Below are positions 20,785-29,957 of a stretch of DNA of 64,000 nt, piece by piece (the stretch's first letter is position 1; the number at the start of each line of letters is the position of its first letter). The position numbers were made by a program, and so were the translations under genes. The DNA is from Pseudomonas frederiksbergensis (GTDB taxonomy: Bacteria; Pseudomonadota; Gammaproteobacteria; Pseudomonadales; Pseudomonadaceae), in the NCBI RefSeq assembly GCF_001952935.1, contig NZ_CP018319.1, positions 1,229,501 through 1,293,500 of the forward strand, given 5' to 3'. Below the pieces are notes generated by a model. The model had not been told where the DNA came from. It worked only from the letters and a program-made list of their open reading frames with translations, and made no database searches.

Positions 20785-20821
20785 TGTCGACTCCTGCCTG
20801 CCAGTAGTCCTCGGTGAGGCT

Positions 20822-20914
20822 TTAAGAATAGCCGCGCCGGCACGCCCCATCACCGAAAGCCTTCAATTGCGCATCGCTCAAACCTCGCGCAAACATAAAA
20901 ACAATCAGCGCCAT
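20822..20914 (-). CDS. candidate 30-codon small ORF, or remnant
   Basis: ATG at 20914 opens a frame with a hydrophobic start (MALIVFMFARGL) and an ordinary soluble continuation (SDAQLKAFGDGACRRGYS), ending at TAA. No good RBS is visible. An overlapping frame just upstream reads RGYRDFIAVNGADCFYV, which joined at the T-run would give a single sensible protein end (DCFYVFARGLSDAQ). A decayed gene tail is therefore at least as likely as a real small protein. Confidence 0.25.
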   Translation of the reverse strand: MALIVFMFARGLSDAQLKAFGDGACRRGYS

Positions 20915-20960
20915 TCACCGCAATAAAATCTCGATAACCACGACTTTTCGAGGATTCCTC

Positions 20961-21095
20961 TCAATTTTTTGAGACCGCTTGCCATCCTTCACCCTCGCGG
21001 TTAGGGTTGAAGGCATGAAAACCTCTCACACCCTCATTCAGCTTCGCCAGCACCGCAGCCTGTGCCTTGTCAGTGCACGACTGCCAGGCTGAATC
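20961..21095 (-). pseudogene. C-terminal remnant of an unknown protein
   Basis: Forty-four codons ending in TGA read like a genuine protein end: DSAWQSCTDKAQ, then AKLNEGVRGFHAFNP and REGEGWQAVSKN, with GC-rich third positions. Upstream of the D at 21095 the reading stops resembling protein and runs into the leuA leader, so no intact start exists. It is probably the tail of a gene whose front half was lost. The family is not recognised. Confidence 0.35.
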
Positions 21096-21182
21096 GCGGT
21101 GCCTCGTCCTACGCTTTATCCCCAGAACATTTGATCCACCGGCAGGCCGCCTTTTTTCGGCCCACACAATAAGGATTTCCCG

Positions 21183-22862
21183 ATGAGCATGCTCAAAGAC
21201 CCGTCTTCGAAATACCGCGCGTTCCCGACCATCGACATCCCGGACCGCACCTGGCCATCGAAGACCATTACCGCCGCGCCGATCTGGTGCAGCTCCGACC
21301 TTCGTGACGGTAACCAGTCGCTGATCGAGCCAATGGACGCGGTCAAGAAGCTGCGTTTCTGGAAAACCCTGGTGTCGGTCGGCGTTAAAGAAATCGAAGC
21401 GTCGTTCCCGGCGGCTTCGCAAACCGACTTCGACTTCGTGCGCACCCTGATCGAAGGCAACCACATCCCGGACGACACCACCATTCAGGTGCTGACCCAG
21501 GGCCGTGAAGATTTGATCGAGCGCACTTTCGAATCCCTGCGCGGGGCGAAGAAAGCCATCGTTCATTTGTACAACGCCACCTCCCCGTCCTTCCGTCGCA
21601 TCGTCTTCAACCAGGACAAGGAAGGGGTCAAGGCCATCGCCGTGAACGCGGCCAAGCTGTTCGTCAAATATGCCGCCCAGCAGCCAAACACCGAGTGGAC
21701 CTTCGAATACTCGCCAGAAACCTTCAGCGCCACCGAGCTCGAGTTCGCCAAGGAAGTCTGCGACGCCGTCATCGAAGTCTGGAACCCGACGCCTGAGCAC
21801 AAGGTGATTCTCAACCTGCCTGCCACTGTCGAATGCGCGACCCCGAACATCTATGCCGACCAGATCGAATGGTTCGGCCGTCACATCAACCGTCGTGACA
21901 GCGTGATCATCAGCCTGCACACCCACAACGACCGTGGCACTGGCGTTGCGGCTACCGAACTGGGCCTGATGGCCGGCGCCGACCGTGTCGAAGGCTGCCT
22001 GTTCGGCAACGGCGAGCGTACCGGTAACGTCGACTTGGTCACTGTGGCGCTGAACCTCTACACCCAAGGCATTCACCCTGAGCTGGACTTCTCCGACATC
22101 GACGGCGTGCGCAAAGTCGTCGAAGAATGCAACCAGATTCAGGTGCACCCACGTCACCCGTACGTCGGCGACCTGGTGCACACCGCGTTCTCCGGCTCCC
22201 ACCAGGACGCCATCCGCAAGGGCTTCGCCCAGCAAAAACCAGACGCCCTGTGGGAAGTGCCGTACTTGCCGATCGACCCGGCCGACATCGGCCGCAGCTA
22301 CGAGGCGGTGATCCGCGTCAACAGCCAGTCGGGCAAGGGCGGTATCGCCTATCTGCTGGAACAGGAATACGGCATCAGCTTGCCGCGTCGCATGCAGATC
22401 GAGTTCAGCCAAGTGGTGCAGCGTGAAACCGATCGCCTGGGCCTCGAGATGACGGCTCAGCAGATCCATGCCCTGCTGCACAGCGAGTACTTGCAGGCCA
22501 ACACCCCGTACGCGCTGGTCAGCCATCGCTTGCAGGAAGAAAACGGTCACAGCGCCGTGGAAGTGGAAGTCTCGGGCAAAGGTCAGGGCGAAACCAACCT
22601 GCACTGGCGTGGCAAGGGCAACGGTGCCCTGGAAGCGCTGGTGGCCGGTCTGCCGATTCCGGTTGAAATCATGGACTACAACGAACACGCCATCGGTTCG
22701 GGCACCAATGCCAAGGCGGCGGCTTACATCGAGCTGCGTGTGAACGGTGAACGTGCGGTGCACGGCGTCGGTATCGATGAAAACATCACCACCGCCAGCT
22801 TCAAGGCTTTGTTCAGCGCGCTTAACCGCTCGCTGAGCCAGCCGGAAGCGAAAGCGGCGTAA
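21183..22862 (+). CDS. leuA: 2-isopropylmalate synthase
   Basis: First committed enzyme of leucine synthesis, condensing 2-oxoisovalerate with acetyl-CoA. The TIM barrel has the metal and catalytic signature SSDLRDGNQ near the N-terminus and HTHNDRGT with H246 and H248. The C-terminal LeuA regulatory domain (about 430-559) is expected to bind leucine. The length of 559 residues and N-terminus [15 protein letters not shown] match the long IPMS class usual in Pseudomonas. RBS is AAGGA. The gene is monocistronic, closed by a terminator at 22884. Confidence 0.97.
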   Translation: MSMLKDPSSKYRAFPTIDIPDRTWPSKTITAAPIWCSSDLRDGNQSLIEPMDAVKKLRFWKTLVSVGVKEIEASFPAASQTDFDFVRTLIEGNHIPDDTTIQVLTQGREDLIERTFESLRGAKKAIVHLYNATSPSFRRIVFNQDKEGVKAIAVNAAKLFVKYAAQQPNTEWTFEYSPETFSATELEFAKEVCDAVIEVWNPTPEHKVILNLPATVECATPNIYADQIEWFGRHINRRDSVIISLHTHNDRGTGVAATELGLMAGADRVEGCLFGNGERTGNVDLVTVALNLYTQGIHPELDFSDIDGVRKVVEECNQIQVHPRHPYVGDLVHTAFSGSHQDAIRKGFAQQKPDALWEVPYLPIDPADIGRSYEAVIRVNSQSGKGGIAYLLEQEYGISLPRRMQIEFSQVVQRETDRLGLEMTAQQIHALLHSEYLQANTPYALVSHRLQEENGHSAVEVEVSGKGQGETNLHWRGKGNGALEALVAGLPIPVEIMDYNEHAIGSGTNAKAAAYIELRVNGERAVHGVGIDENITTASFKALFSALNRSLSQPEAKAA

Positions 22863-22883
22863 GCCTTCGCTGCAATGCAAAAG

Positions 22884-22915
22884 GCCCCGGGGTGCGAACC
22901 TCGGGGTTTTTTTTT
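22884..22915 (+). terminator. intrinsic terminator of leuA
   Basis: Stem CCCCGGGG (22886-22893) pairs with CCTCGGGG (22900-22907) through one G-T pair around a six-base loop, followed by eight T residues. It begins about 20 bases after the leuA stop. Confidence 0.9.
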
Positions 22916-22918
22916 GTT

Positions 22919-23029
22919 GATTGTTCCCACGCTCTGCGTGGGAATGCAGCCCGGGACGCTCCGCGTCCCATCAGAAGCCGAACGCAGAGCGTCCGTTGAG
23001 GCATTCCCACGCAGAGCGTGGGAACGATC
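22919..23029. repeat. 111-bp inverted-repeat element, family B, copy 1
   Basis: The outer arms read GATTGTTCCCACGCTCTGCG and, inverted, CGCAGAGCGTGGGAACGATC. An inner pair of GGACGCTCCGCGTCC-type arms surrounds a variable centre. Two further full copies lie at 25070 and 62572, and a collapsed copy at 63237. It fills the space between the leuA terminator and the stop codon of the convergent amidase at 23032. It resembles non-coding intergenic repeats known in P. fluorescens genomes, but I cannot assign a published family name. Confidence 0.85.
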
Positions 23030-23031
23030 GG

Positions 23032-23823
23032 TTACGTGAACTCGAAGGTATCGGCATCCAGATTCGCCGGAAACCGCGTGCGGTAAGCTTGAAGATCGGC
23101 AGCATTCAGAACAACCTGAAACACCCCGTCCGCCTCGCCTGCACTGAGCAAAGTCTCCCCCTGGAAATCCAGCACCTGGCTATCACCGGTGTAGGCAAAA
23201 CCCTTTCCGTCAGTACCCACGCGATTCACCGCCGCCACATAGCAAAGGTTTTCAATCGCCCGCGCTGGCAGCAAACGATTCCAGTGCTGACGCCGCGCCC
23301 CCGGCCAGTTGGCGGTGTACAGCAGCAAATCAGTGTCCTGAGCATCGCGGCTCCAGACCGGGAAGCGCAGGTCGTAGCAAATCAGCGGACGCACGCGCCA
23401 GCCCTTGAGTTCGAACTGCACCTGACGCTCGCCCGGGGTGAAGTGGTTGTGCTCGCCGGCCATGCGGAACAGATGCCGCTTGTCGTAATGCCACACCTCG
23501 CCGTCCGGCCGCGCCCACAACAGACGATTGCGATGACTGCCGTCAGCCACCTGGACGATGATGCTGCCGGTGATCACGGCATCCAGTTTCGCCGCCTGAA
23601 CCCGCAGCCATTTACTGGTGGGACCGTTTTCCGGCTCGGCGAGGGTCTCGGACTCCATCGAGAAACCGGTGGTGAACATCTCCGGCAGGATGATCAGGTC
23701 AGCGCCGCGAGCCTGTTCCAGCAACGGCTCGAAATGCTCCAGATTGGCCTGACGATCGTGCCAGGCCAGGGTGGTCTGGATCAGCGCGATGTTCAGATTG
23801 GGCAGCGCACTCAGATCACGCAT
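23032..23823 (-). CDS. omega-amidase, nitrilase superfamily (Nit2/YafV type)
   Basis: A 263-residue carbon-nitrogen hydrolase with the complete triad: E48 in LPEMF, K115 in DKRHLF, and C149 in ICYDLRFP. These local motifs and the small size match omega-amidases, which hydrolyse alpha-ketoglutaramate or alpha-ketosuccinamate. Its start overlaps the end of the aminotransferase by 13 bases. The pair fits the glutamine transaminase/omega-amidase route used in methionine salvage: the aminotransferase uses glutamine as amino donor and this enzyme removes the ketoglutaramate by-product. The pathway is inferred from family and context. Confidence 0.9.
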   Translation of the reverse strand: MRDLSALPNLNIALIQTTLAWHDRQANLEHFEPLLEQARGADLIILPEMFTTGFSMESETLAEPENGPTSKWLRVQAAKLDAVITGSIIVQVADGSHRNRLLWARPDGEVWHYDKRHLFRMAGEHNHFTPGERQVQFELKGWRVRPLICYDLRFPVWSRDAQDTDLLLYTANWPGARRQHWNRLLPARAIENLCYVAAVNRVGTDGKGFAYTGDSQVLDFQGETLLSAGEADGVFQVVLNAADLQAYRTRFPANLDADTFEFT

Positions 23824-24959
23824 AGTTTTTCCGCTGCTTCACGCAGGGTCTCCTCACGTTTGGCAAAGCACAGGCGCACCAGGCGCTGGCCTTCGGGTGG
23901 GGTCTGGTAGAACACCGAGATCGGGATGCTCGCCACGCCATGTTCGCGGGTCATCCACAACGCCATCTCGACATCGTTGAGGTCCGGGCGGATCTGCGAG
24001 TAGTCGACCAATTGGAAATACGTACCGGTCACTCGGGTGAAACTGAAGCGCGACGGCATCAGCAGATCGCAGAACAGATCGCGCTTGGCCTGATAGAACG
24101 CCGGCAGTTCTTCAACGTGTTCCGGGTGCTCGGCCATGAAGTCGGCCAAAGCATATTGCAGCGGCGTTACACCGCAGAAACTGACGTATTGGTGAACCTT
24201 GCGCAGCTCCGCTGTGAGGGCCGGCGGTGCGACCACGTAGCCGGTTTTCCAGCCAGTGACGTGATAGGTCTTGCCAAAGGAGCTGACCACGAAAGCACGC
24301 TGATACAGCTCTTCGTGATTCAACACGCTGACGTGGGGCACGCCATCGAACACCAGGTGTTCGTAGACCTCATCACTGATGACATAGATGTCGCGATCGC
24401 GAATTAACGCCGCCAGCTGATCCAGCTCTGCACGATTGATCAGCGCGCCACTTGGGTTATGCGGGGTGTTGAGGATGATCATCCGCGTGCGCGGCGAAAT
24501 GGCTTCACCGAGCTTCTGAAAGTCGATGGCGAAGTCATTCAGGCCCAACGACACATGAACGCAACGACCACCGGCCAGTTCAACCGAGGGCTCATAACTG
24601 TCATAGGCCGGGTCGAACACAATCACTTCGTCGCCGATGCGGATAACCGCTTGAATAGCGCAGAAGATCGCCTGGGTGGCGCCGGGCGTGACGGTCACTT
24701 CATGGTCGACATCCACATTGACGCCGTAGCTGCGCGCGATCTTTGCCGCAATCTGCTGACGCAATGCCGGAAGGCCGGTCATCGGCGAATACTGGTTGTG
24801 GCCATTGGCGATATGCCGACCGACCGCATCGCACAGGGCCTGCGGGGCATCGAAGTCGGGAAAACCCTGGGACAGGTTCAGCGCCCCGGTTTGCGCCGCG
24901 AGCTGAGACATCTGCGTGAAGATAGTGATGCCGACATTCGGCAGCTTACTGGTGATCAT
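23811..24959 (-). CDS. methionine/glutamine-type PLP aminotransferase (YbdL-like)
   Basis: A fold-type I aminotransferase of 382 residues. SSFGKTYHVTGWKTGY places the PLP lysine at K230, with the DEVYEHLVF segment and NTPHNPSG in the expected order. The N-terminal FTQMSQLA and LNLSQGFPDF are typical of YbdL/kynurenine-oxoglutarate type enzymes that prefer methionine, glutamine and aromatic substrates. The ATG at 24959 (MITSKLPNVG) is preferred over the one at 24980. Translationally coupled to the downstream omega-amidase. A terminator-like palindrome and a family B repeat separate it from der. Confidence 0.9.
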   Translation of the reverse strand: MITSKLPNVGITIFTQMSQLAAQTGALNLSQGFPDFDAPQALCDAVGRHIANGHNQYSPMTGLPALRQQIAAKIARSYGVNVDVDHEVTVTPGATQAIFCAIQAVIRIGDEVIVFDPAYDSYEPSVELAGGRCVHVSLGLNDFAIDFQKLGEAISPRTRMIILNTPHNPSGALINRAELDQLAALIRDRDIYVISDEVYEHLVFDGVPHVSVLNHEELYQRAFVVSSFGKTYHVTGWKTGYVVAPPALTAELRKVHQYVSFCGVTPLQYALADFMAEHPEHVEELPAFYQAKRDLFCDLLMPSRFSFTRVTGTYFQLVDYSQIRPDLNDVEMALWMTREHGVASIPISVFYQTPPEGQRLVRLCFAKREETLREAAEKLCVI

Positions 24960-25038
24960 CGGTGATTCCCTGCTCAACACCCGGCTCTAACGGCGGCGCG
25001 GGAGAGCCCGAGAATAGCCCAAACAACGCCCACAAAAA

Positions 25039-25060
25039 AAGGGCGCCAATTGGCGCCCTT
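25039..25060 (-). terminator. terminator downstream of der
   Basis: A perfect 22-bp palindrome, AAGGGCGCCAAT then its mirror, is followed on the minus strand by a run of T. It can end transcripts coming from der through the repeat at 25070-25180, and it precedes the aminotransferase promoter region. Confidence 0.8.
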
Positions 25061-25069
25061 CTCTAATCT

Positions 25070-25180
25070 GATCGTTCCCACGCTCCCGCGTGGGAATGCA
25101 TCCCGTGACGCTCTGCGTCACATTCGCGGTGGACGCAGAGCGTCCATGGTGGCATTCCCACGCAGAGCGTGGGAACGATC
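25070..25180. repeat. 111-bp inverted-repeat element, family B, copy 2
   Basis: It has the same outer arms as the copy at 22919: GATCGTTCCCACGCTC and its mirror GAGCGTGGGAACGATC. The inner stem TGACGCTCTGCGTCA differs from copy 1 by paired substitutions, which suggests the hairpin itself is maintained. It lies between der and its terminator. Confidence 0.85.
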
Positions 25181-25194
25181 AATATCCACCTGAA

Positions 25195-26664
25195 TCAGCG
25201 CTTGTCACGGCGCTTCTTGTCGGCTTTCTTGTGGTGCGACATCATCCGACGCTTCTTGTTGACCTGGCGGTCGGTCAGCGAGTTCTTGTTGCCTTCGTAC
25301 GGGTTCTCCCCGCCCTTGAACTCGATGCGGATCGGCGTACCGACCAGCTTCAAGACACGGCGATAAGTGTTTTCCAGATAGCGCACGTAAGACTTCGGCA
25401 CCTTCTCGATCTGGTTACCGTGAATCACGATGATCGGCGGGTTGGCACCACCCAAGTGGGCATAACGCAGCTTGATCCGACGGTTGTTAACCATCGGCGG
25501 CGCGTGCTCACCGACAGCATCTTCCAGAATCGTGGTCAAGCGGTTGGTTGGCCAGCGGGTGACCGCCGACTTGAACGAGTTCTGCACGGAGGCGTAGAGA
25601 TTGCCCACGCCCGTGCCGTGCAAGGCCGAGATGAAGTGAATGTCAGCGTAGTCAACGAAGAACAGTCGGCGTTGCAGCTCGACCTTCACGAAGTCGCGCT
25701 CGCTCGGGGTCATGCCGTCCCACTTGTTGATCGCGATCACCAGCGCACGACCCGACTCAATGGCGAAGCCCAGCAAGTTGAGGTCGTGGTCGACCACGCC
25801 TTCGCGGGCGTCCATCACAAAGATCACCACGTTGGCGTCTTTGATCGCCTGCAGGGTTTTCACCACGGAGAATTTTTCAACTTCTTCGTGAATCTTGCCG
25901 CGCTTGCGCACGCCGGCGGTGTCGATCAGCGTGTACTTCTCGTCGTTACGCTCGAACGGGATGTAGATACTGTCGCGCGTGGTGCCGGGCTCGTCATAGA
26001 CGATTACCCGGTCTTCACCGAGCATACGGTTGACCAGGGTCGACTTGCCGACGTTAGGACGGCCGATGATCGCGATCTTGATCCCGTCTTTTTCGCTTGG
26101 GCCAGGAATGCGCTTGGCTTCCTCGCCTTCGGCAACGATCTCTTCCTCGCCTTCTTCCAGTTCATCATCGTCTTTCGGGAAGTCGCTGAGGGCGATTTCC
26201 AGCATCTGGGTGATGCCACGACCATGAGCACCGGCGATCGGGATCGCGTGGCCCATGCCCAACGGGGCGAATTCGGCGCGGGCCATTTCAGGGTCGATGT
26301 TGTCGACCTTGTTGGCAACCACGTAAGAACGCTTGTTACGTTTGCGCAAATGCTCGGCGATCATCTGGTCGGCGGCGGTGAAACCGGCCTTGGCATCTAC
26401 CAGGAACAGAACGACATCCGCTTCTTCAATGGCCAGCAGCGACTGCTCGGCCATTTTTTCGTCCATACCGTGCTCGTCACCGGAGATACCGCCGGTGTCG
26501 ACCAGAATGTAGGAACGCCCTTGCCACTTGGCCTCACCGTATTGGCGATCACGGGTCAGACCGGACAAGTCGCCGACGATGGCGTCACGAGTCCTGGTCA
26601 GGCGGTTGAACAAGGTGGACTTGCCGACGTTCGGTCGGCCCACCAGGGCGATTACGGGAACCAT
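25195..26664 (-). CDS. der: ribosome-assembly GTPase Der (EngA)
   Basis: An essential GTPase for 50S subunit maturation, with two tandem G domains and a C-terminal KH-like domain. GRPNVGKS occurs twice, at residues 9-16 and near 200; the matching DTGG/DTAG and NKVD/NKWD motifs follow in each. An acidic linker ([11 protein letters not shown]) joins the domains. The basic tail [20 protein letters not shown] is typical. Start [11 protein letters not shown] at 26664 is chosen over an ATG four codons upstream because it matches the family. 489 residues. Last gene of the hisS-yfgM-bamB-der group, separated from bamB by a terminator-like hairpin. Confidence 0.97.
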   Translation of the reverse strand: MVPVIALVGRPNVGKSTLFNRLTRTRDAIVGDLSGLTRDRQYGEAKWQGRSYILVDTGGISGDEHGMDEKMAEQSLLAIEEADVVLFLVDAKAGFTAADQMIAEHLRKRNKRSYVVANKVDNIDPEMARAEFAPLGMGHAIPIAGAHGRGITQMLEIALSDFPKDDDELEEGEEEIVAEGEEAKRIPGPSEKDGIKIAIIGRPNVGKSTLVNRMLGEDRVIVYDEPGTTRDSIYIPFERNDEKYTLIDTAGVRKRGKIHEEVEKFSVVKTLQAIKDANVVIFVMDAREGVVDHDLNLLGFAIESGRALVIAINKWDGMTPSERDFVKVELQRRLFFVDYADIHFISALHGTGVGNLYASVQNSFKSAVTRWPTNRLTTILEDAVGEHAPPMVNNRRIKLRYAHLGGANPPIIVIHGNQIEKVPKSYVRYLENTYRRVLKLVGTPIRIEFKGGENPYEGNKNSLTDRQVNKKRRMMSHHKKADKKRRDKR

Positions 26665-26699
26665 GCGGCTCTCCACTTCGTTATTTCAGAAAATACAAA

Positions 26700-26720
26700 A
26701 GCCGCTGCGAGGCAGCGGCT
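26700..26720 (-). terminator. hairpin between bamB and der
   Basis: AGCCGCTGC (26700-26708) pairs with GCAGCGGCT (26712-26720) around three bases; on the minus strand it is followed by TTTTG. It may partially terminate between bamB and der. A second stem, GGGGTTAAACCCC, lies near 26776. Confidence 0.6.
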
Positions 26721-26803
26721 GGTGCTCGGGGCAGCGCTTGAGGGCGCTGCGAACCTTGCAGAGCAAGGCTGCCTGGGGTTAAACCCCAAGCATAGTCAAA
26801 CCT

Positions 26804-27955
26804 TTACTTAATGGTCAGGGCTTCCAGCTTGCCACTGTTGCCATACAGATAAATCGTGTCACCCACCACCAGCGGACGGGCACGCAGGCCATCGCTGTCG
26901 ATGCGCTCGCGGCCGACGAAACGACCGTCCACCTGGCTCAGCAGATGCAGGTAGCCTTCCATGTCGCCGACTGCAACGTAGCTGGAGAACACTTCCGGAG
27001 CCGACAGTTGACGACGAGCCAGCGAATCGTTGCTCCACAAGGCTGTGGTGGAACGTTCGTCGACGCCTTCAACGGTGCCCGAAGACAGACTCACGTAGAC
27101 GTTGCCAAAACCCTGGGCAACACCGGCATAGCTGGAAGCATCACGCTGCCAGAGCTGACGACCGCTTTGCAGGTCCAGTGCCGCAACGCGACCCTGGTAG
27201 CTGGCGACGTACAGCGTTTCGCCGGAAAGCAGCAGGCCGCCGTCGATATCGACAACGCGCTCCAGTTCCGAACGACCCTGTGGAATTGCTACACGTTGTT
27301 CCCACACCGGCACGCCGTTGGAAATATCGAGAGCGACCACTTTACCGGTCGACAGGCCAGCCACCGCGAGGCGGTTGGTGACGATCGGCGCGCTGGTGCC
27401 GCGCAGGGTCAATACCGCTGGAGTGCTGTCATACAACCAGCGCTGGTTGCCGGTAGCGGCATCCAGACCGATCAGACGGTCATCCTGAGTCTGAACGACA
27501 ACGACATCACCGTTGTTGGCCGGCGGTGCGAGGACTTCACTGGACACGCGAGCGCGCCATTTCTCTTCACCGTTGATGGCATCCAGGGCAACGATTTCGC
27601 CCTTGATCGTACCGATCAGGAGCAGACCGTAACTGACGCCGACAGCGCCGGATACAGGCAATTCGAGATCTTTCTTCCATTTGACGTCGCCATTGCTGCG
27701 ATCCATCGCCATCACCACACCGGTGACGTCGGCGGCATAGATGGTATCGCCATCGATCGCCGGAACCAGCATGTTGTACGACTGGCCCTGACCGTCACCG
27801 ATCGAACGACTCCACTGCTTTTGCAGAACCACTTCTTCTTTGAAGTCGGTCAACTCGGCCGGTGGCAGTTCTTTTTTGCTGTTGCTGCTGCAACCCGCGG
27901 CCAATATGGCCAGAGCCAGCAATGCTGCATGTTTCCAACGAATCACGTCACGCAT
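26804..27955 (-). CDS. bamB: outer-membrane assembly lipoprotein BamB
   Basis: A 383-residue lipoprotein of the BAM complex, which inserts beta-barrel proteins into the outer membrane. The lipobox LAAGC places the lipidated cysteine at C22. The rest is an eight-bladed PQQ-type propeller, with repeats such as VMAMDRSNGDVKWKKDL, VALDAINGEEKWRARV and VALDISNGVPVWEQRV. The ATG at 27955 is used; a longer in-frame extension merely runs antisense into yfgM's other frames. Its start overlaps the yfgM stop by eight bases, indicating coupling. Confidence 0.96.
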   Translation of the reverse strand: MRDVIRWKHAALLALAILAAGCSSNSKKELPPAELTDFKEEVVLQKQWSRSIGDGQGQSYNMLVPAIDGDTIYAADVTGVVMAMDRSNGDVKWKKDLELPVSGAVGVSYGLLLIGTIKGEIVALDAINGEEKWRARVSSEVLAPPANNGDVVVVQTQDDRLIGLDAATGNQRWLYDSTPAVLTLRGTSAPIVTNRLAVAGLSTGKVVALDISNGVPVWEQRVAIPQGRSELERVVDIDGGLLLSGETLYVASYQGRVAALDLQSGRQLWQRDASSYAGVAQGFGNVYVSLSSGTVEGVDERSTTALWSNDSLARRQLSAPEVFSSYVAVGDMEGYLHLLSQVDGRFVGRERIDSDGLRARPLVVGDTIYLYGNSGKLEALTIK

Positions 27956-28589
27956 CCCCTTTGGCCAGATCGTCCAGCTTGATTTGCAGGCCACCCACTG
28001 CCGCTTCATCCGACAGTGCCGCCTTGGCTTTTTGATACGCCGTGTTCGCTTCGTCGGTACGACCCAACTGCACCAGCAGGTCGCCCTTGAGTTCTTCGCG
28101 AGTAGCCAGGAATGCTTTATCGGCATCGCCTTCGAGCAGTTTCAGGGCTTCATCGGCCTTGTTCTGCGCGGCCAGCACCTGCGCCAGGCGCTGACGAGCA
28201 ATTTCGCCCAGCGCCGGGTTGGCCGGCTTGGCAACAATCGCTTTCAGCTCGCCGGCTGCGTCATCCAGCTTGCCGCTGTCGACCGCAACTTTTGCCATGA
28301 ACAGGCTGCCGTACTGCGCGTAAGCGCTACCGCCGAACTCGCTGTTGAGCTTGCCGGCCAGGTCCGCAACACGGGCAGCATCAGGCTTGCCGTCGGGCGT
28401 CAGCGTGGTTTCCAGCAGTTGCTGATAGAGCACCGAGGCGCCTTGCGACTGATTGCTCTGATACTTTTGAAAAGCCTGCCAGCCGAACACGATGACCAGC
28501 GCCAACAGGCCGCCAGTGACCAGGGGCTTGCCGTTGCGTGTCCACCAGTCCTTCAACTCCGCCAGATGTTCGTCTTCGGTACTCGACAC
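27948..28589 (-). CDS. yfgM: YfgM-like ancillary SecYEG translocon subunit
   Basis: A 213-residue membrane-anchored protein. One transmembrane segment (about 22-38) follows a short acidic cytoplasmic head; the periplasmic part is TPR-like helical repeats (GSLFMAKVAVDSGKLDDAAGELK, ARQRLAQVLAAQNKADEALKLL). YfgM associates with SecYEG and PpiD and helps periplasmic chaperone traffic in E. coli. The hisS-yfgM-bamB-der order is the classical one. Confidence 0.92.
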   Translation of the reverse strand: MSSTEDEHLAELKDWWTRNGKPLVTGGLLALVIVFGWQAFQKYQSNQSQGASVLYQQLLETTLTPDGKPDAARVADLAGKLNSEFGGSAYAQYGSLFMAKVAVDSGKLDDAAGELKAIVAKPANPALGEIARQRLAQVLAAQNKADEALKLLEGDADKAFLATREELKGDLLVQLGRTDEANTAYQKAKAALSDEAAVGGLQIKLDDLAKGDA

Positions 28590-28629
28590 CCCAATACTCC
28601 TTAATCGCTAAATCGGCTGTTTGACAGCT

Positions 28630-29919
28630 TCAACCCTGCACGACGCAGGTGGCCAGGTGTGCTGCAAGCGCATCCCAGGCAATGCTTTGTTGTTCGCCCT
28701 GGCCACGCAGGGGTTTGAAACCTACCACTTGCTGGGCCATTTCGTCGTCACCGAGGATCAGCGCGTACAACGCACCACTCTTGTCGGCTTTCTTGAACTG
28801 GCTTTTGAAGCTGCCGGCACCGGCATTCACTTGCAGGCGCAGGTTGGGCAATTGATCACGAACACGTTCACTCAGGGCCAGGCCGGCCAGCTCGGCGGCT
28901 TCACCGAAGGCGCAGAGGTAGACGTCGACCTGACGGGAAATCTCTTCCGGGATCTGCTCCAGGGTTTCAAGCAACAGCACCAGGCGCTCGATGCCCATGG
29001 CGAAACCAACGCCAGGGGTCGGCTTGCCGCCCATCTGCTCCACCAGACCGTCGTAACGACCACCGGCACACACGGTGCCCTGGGCGCCCAGTTTGTCGGT
29101 GACCCATTCGAAAACGGTCTTGCTGTAGTAATCCAGCCCGCGAACCAGCTTCGGGTTGATCACGTAAGGAATGCCGGCGGCGTCCAGGCGAGCCTTGAGG
29201 CCCTCGAAGTGCACGCGGGATTCTTCGTCGAGGTAGTCGGCCATTTTCGGCGCGTCGGCCAACACGGCTTGAGTGTCAGCGTTCTTGGTATCCAGAACCC
29301 GCAAAGGGTTGGTTTTCAGACGGCGCTGGCTGTCTTCGTCCAGCATGTCCAAACGGGCCGAAAGGAACTCGACCAACGCTTCGCGATAACGACCACGGGA
29401 CTCGGCAGTGCCGAGGCTGTTGAGTTCAAGCTTGACCGCATCACGGATGCCCAGCTCGCCCCACAGTCGCCAGGTCAGCACGATCAGCTCGGCGTCGATG
29501 TCCGGACCGTCGAGGTTGAAGACTTCGCAACCGATCTGGTGGAACTGGCGATAACGGCCTTTCTGCGGACGTTCGTGGCGGAACATCGGGCCGATGTACC
29601 AGAGTTTCTGCACCTGGCCACCGCCGGTGATACCGTGCTCGAGCACCGCACGCACGCAGGCCGCTGTGCCTTCGGGGCGCAGGGTCAGGGAGTCGCCGTT
29701 GCGGTCGTCGAAGGTGTACATCTCTTTTTCGACGATGTCGGTCACTTCACCGATGGAGCGCTTGAACAGCTCGGTGAACTCGACGATCGGCATGCGGATC
29801 TGCTTGTAACCGTAGTTATCCAGCAAACGCGAGACGGTGCCTTCGAAATGACGCCACAGGGGAGTCTGCTCGGGCAGGATGTCGTTCATGCCACGTATGG
29901 CTTGCAGAGACTTGCTCAC
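28630..29919 (-). CDS. hisS: histidyl-tRNA synthetase
   Basis: A class II synthetase of 429 residues that charges tRNA-His. Motif 1 ([18 protein letters not shown]), motif 2 ([13 protein letters not shown] and [15 protein letters not shown]) and motif 3 ([11 protein letters not shown]) are present. So is the histidine-specific pair [15 protein letters not shown] and [14 protein letters not shown]. The C-terminal anticodon-binding domain spans about 330-429. It lies 38 bp after ispG and 40 bp before yfgM on the same strand. Confidence 0.98.
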   Translation of the reverse strand: MSKSLQAIRGMNDILPEQTPLWRHFEGTVSRLLDNYGYKQIRMPIVEFTELFKRSIGEVTDIVEKEMYTFDDRNGDSLTLRPEGTAACVRAVLEHGITGGGQVQKLWYIGPMFRHERPQKGRYRQFHQIGCEVFNLDGPDIDAELIVLTWRLWGELGIRDAVKLELNSLGTAESRGRYREALVEFLSARLDMLDEDSQRRLKTNPLRVLDTKNADTQAVLADAPKMADYLDEESRVHFEGLKARLDAAGIPYVINPKLVRGLDYYSKTVFEWVTDKLGAQGTVCAGGRYDGLVEQMGGKPTPGVGFAMGIERLVLLLETLEQIPEEISRQVDVYLCAFGEAAELAGLALSERVRDQLPNLRLQVNAGAGSFKSQFKKADKSGALYALILGDDEMAQQVVGFKPLRGQGEQQSIAWDALAAHLATCVVQG

Positions 29920-29957
29920 TTTAAAATCCTTAAATTCGTTCGGCTCTTTAGTCAGGC

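Larger units (their letters stand above)
20742..21182. other. gap before leuA: decayed coding fragments, leuA leader
   Basis: This 441-base gap contains no intact recognised gene. It holds the displaced start at 20784, a 30-codon minus-strand frame at 20822-20914, a C-terminal-looking minus-strand fragment at 20961-21095 and a 25-codon plus-strand frame at 21015-21092. A GGCCG-N8-CGGCC hairpin lies near 21148-21165. The leuA RBS, AAGGA, ends the gap. The leuA promoter must lie here but was not pinned down. Confidence 0.5.

Noticed and set aside
20961..22880. 639-codon open frame on the minus strand across leuA
   Set aside because: It is antisense to leuA, whose domains and motifs are complete. 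Only the last 44 codons, outside leuA, read like protein and are listed separately.
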